Assembly: GCA_964573255.1 (NCBI GenBank)
Contig: CAZNJB010000085.1
Location: forward strand, 1 to 6,397
DNA: 6,397 bases
From: CAYNUJ01 sp964573255
Lineage (GTDB): Bacteria > Bacteroidota > Ignavibacteria > Ignavibacteriales > Melioribacteraceae
Direction: 5' to 3'
Shown here in pieces: positions 5,725 through 6,397 of this stretch. Positions within the stretch are counted from its first letter, which is position 1. Every line of letters begins with the position of its first letter. The notes beneath the pieces are model-generated. The model did not search any database, was not told the origin of the DNA, and worked only from the letters and a program-made list of their open reading frames with translations. A program made the translations under genes and the position numbers.

Positions 5725-5913
5725 ATGACAATAGTAAGTGATCTGCAATTAGGAAAAATACATGGAGGCGATTTAGCAGATTGGATTGATGCGGGATGTA
5801 TAACCCTAGGTGTAATCGATGTAGCAACAGGAGGTGCTGCTTTATTAAATCCAGTTGGCGCAGCAGCTAACGCTTTTTGCGTAGGTTGGGGAATCGCATC
5901 ATTTTTTGGATAA
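5725..5913 (+). CDS. Double-glycine leader peptide 2, putative bacteriocin precursor
   Basis: This gene encodes a 62-residue precursor with the leader MTIVSDLQLGKIHGG. The last eight leader positions nearly match those of peptide 1 (Q-M/L-G-K-I-N/H-G-G), so both should be cut by the same C39 peptidase. The predicted core is 47 residues, starts DLADWID, is rich in Gly and Ala, and ends with the aromatic stretch GWGIASFFG. Two cysteines stand at core positions 10 and 37. Apart from the leader and the two-cysteine design it is not obviously similar to peptide 1, which is what two-component (class IIb) bacteriocins usually look like. Small-residue spacing such as G39xxxA43 could support helix packing. 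The transcript ends just after it at a strong hairpin. It could instead be an independent bacteriocin or a signal peptide. Confidence 0.85.
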   Translation: MTIVSDLQLGKIHGGDLADWIDAGCITLGVIDVATGGAALLNPVGAAANAFCVGWGIASFFG

Positions 5914-5922
5914 TTAATCTAA

Positions 5923-5963
5923 ATAGGATTGCTTACAATAAGCAATCCTATGTTTTTATTTTT
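5923..5963 (+). terminator. Intrinsic terminator after the peptide genes
   Basis: Thirteen perfect pairs (5923-5935 with 5939-5951) enclose a CAA loop, and the T-rich tail TTTTTATTTTT (5953-5963) follows. It lies ten bases after the stop codon of peptide gene 2. It separates the export and peptide unit from the downstream ABC gene, which would then need read-through or its own promoter. Confidence 0.9.
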
Positions 5964-5987
5964 ATAAATATAGGAATTAAGTCCAGA

Positions 5988-6397
5988 ATGAAAGAAGGAA
6001 GAAGTTTATTAAGCGTTAAGCGAGTCTCGAAGTATTTTAAAAATCATAAAATATTAGATAACATTAGTTTTGATATCAACCAAGGGGAAATCATAGGATT
6101 ATTAGGGCATAACGGCGCGGGAAAAACTACGTTATTGAGAATATTAGCTTCAATTTTAATTCCCACAAAAGGTGAAATTCTATTCAATGGAGAAGATATT
6201 CAAAAAAATTCAGTTCGATATAGGCAAATTATAGGCTATTTACCCGAAGACGCATCGTTGTATAAAAAACTTACAGGCAAAGAGAATTTAGATTTTTATG
6301 GTAGTTTTTTTTCAAATGTTGGTGAAAACAATATAAAGGAATATCTAGAATATTTTAACGTTAATCATAACAAAAAAACATCAAAGTATTCAAAAGG
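5988..6397 (+). CDS. ABC transporter ATP-binding protein, NatA/CcmA type (partial)
   Basis: The first 136 residues are present; the gene continues past the window. Walker A is GHNGAGKTT, and the Q-loop region reads GYLPEDASLYKKLTGKENL, with Glu where Gln is usual, a pattern common in ATPases paired with ABC-2 type permeases. The window ends at YSKG, the beginning of the expected signature motif. The start ATG 5988 has only a weak ribosome binding site (AGGAA several bases too far upstream). It lies 24 bases beyond the terminator tail of the peptide unit, on the same strand. ATPases of this type next to bacteriocin genes often form self-immunity pumps with a separate permease (LanFEG/BcrAB-like). 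That role fits the position but cannot be shown here, and a general exporter unrelated to the peptides is possible. Confidence 0.85.
   Translation, partial: MKEGRSLLSVKRVSKYFKNHKILDNISFDINQGEIIGLLGHNGAGKTTLLRILASILIPTKGEILFNGEDIQKNSVRYRQIIGYLPEDASLYKKLTGKENLDFYGSFFSNVGENNIKEYLEYFNVNHNKKTSKYSK

Overview
The window is AT-rich (roughly one third G+C by eye) and uses the standard bacterial code, with TGA ending several genes. Strong AGGAGG-type ribosome binding sites precede the small genes. A membrane/periplasmic thiol pair suggests a bacterium with an oxidising extracytoplasmic space. The phylum cannot be fixed from the sequence: parts of the layout recall export loci I associate with Bacteroidota and relatives, but the strong Shine-Dalgarno sites are not typical of that group.

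Region 1 (about 82-1517) is a decayed insertion sequence. Its minus-strand DDE integrase-type transposase is interrupted by one in-frame TAA and one single-base frameshift. Both IS ends carry two tandem copies of a roughly 25-bp motif in inverted orientation, and a long imperfect hairpin lies just after the transposase stop.

Region 2 (1546-5400, plus strand) is a tight operon. It encodes a peptidase-containing ABC transporter (C39 protease, membrane domain and ATPase), an unrecognised five-helix membrane protein, a MauE/DoxX-like membrane protein with a CGC motif, and a membrane-anchored thioredoxin-fold protein with CSHC. Each gene overlaps the next by 4 or 8 bases. A TTGACA promoter precedes the operon, and its -35/-10 spacer is made of an A10 tract and a TA repeat.

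Region 3 (5401-5963) holds two hairpins and then two small genes. Each encodes a 60-62-residue peptide with a 15-residue double-glycine leader and a 45-47-residue hydrophobic, Gly/Ala-rich core with exactly two cysteines. A perfect 13-bp hairpin with a T-rich tail ends the unit. Region 4 (from 5988) is the start of an ABC ATPase that runs off the window.

My reading: the two peptides are exported substrates, probably a two-peptide bacteriocin. The C39 transporter would cut and export them, the MauE/thioredoxin pair would form or correct their disulfides, and the downstream ABC transporter may give immunity. The link between cysteine-containing double-glycine peptides and a dedicated thiol module is the most interesting feature here. 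It is an inference from gene order and motifs, not a demonstrated function.
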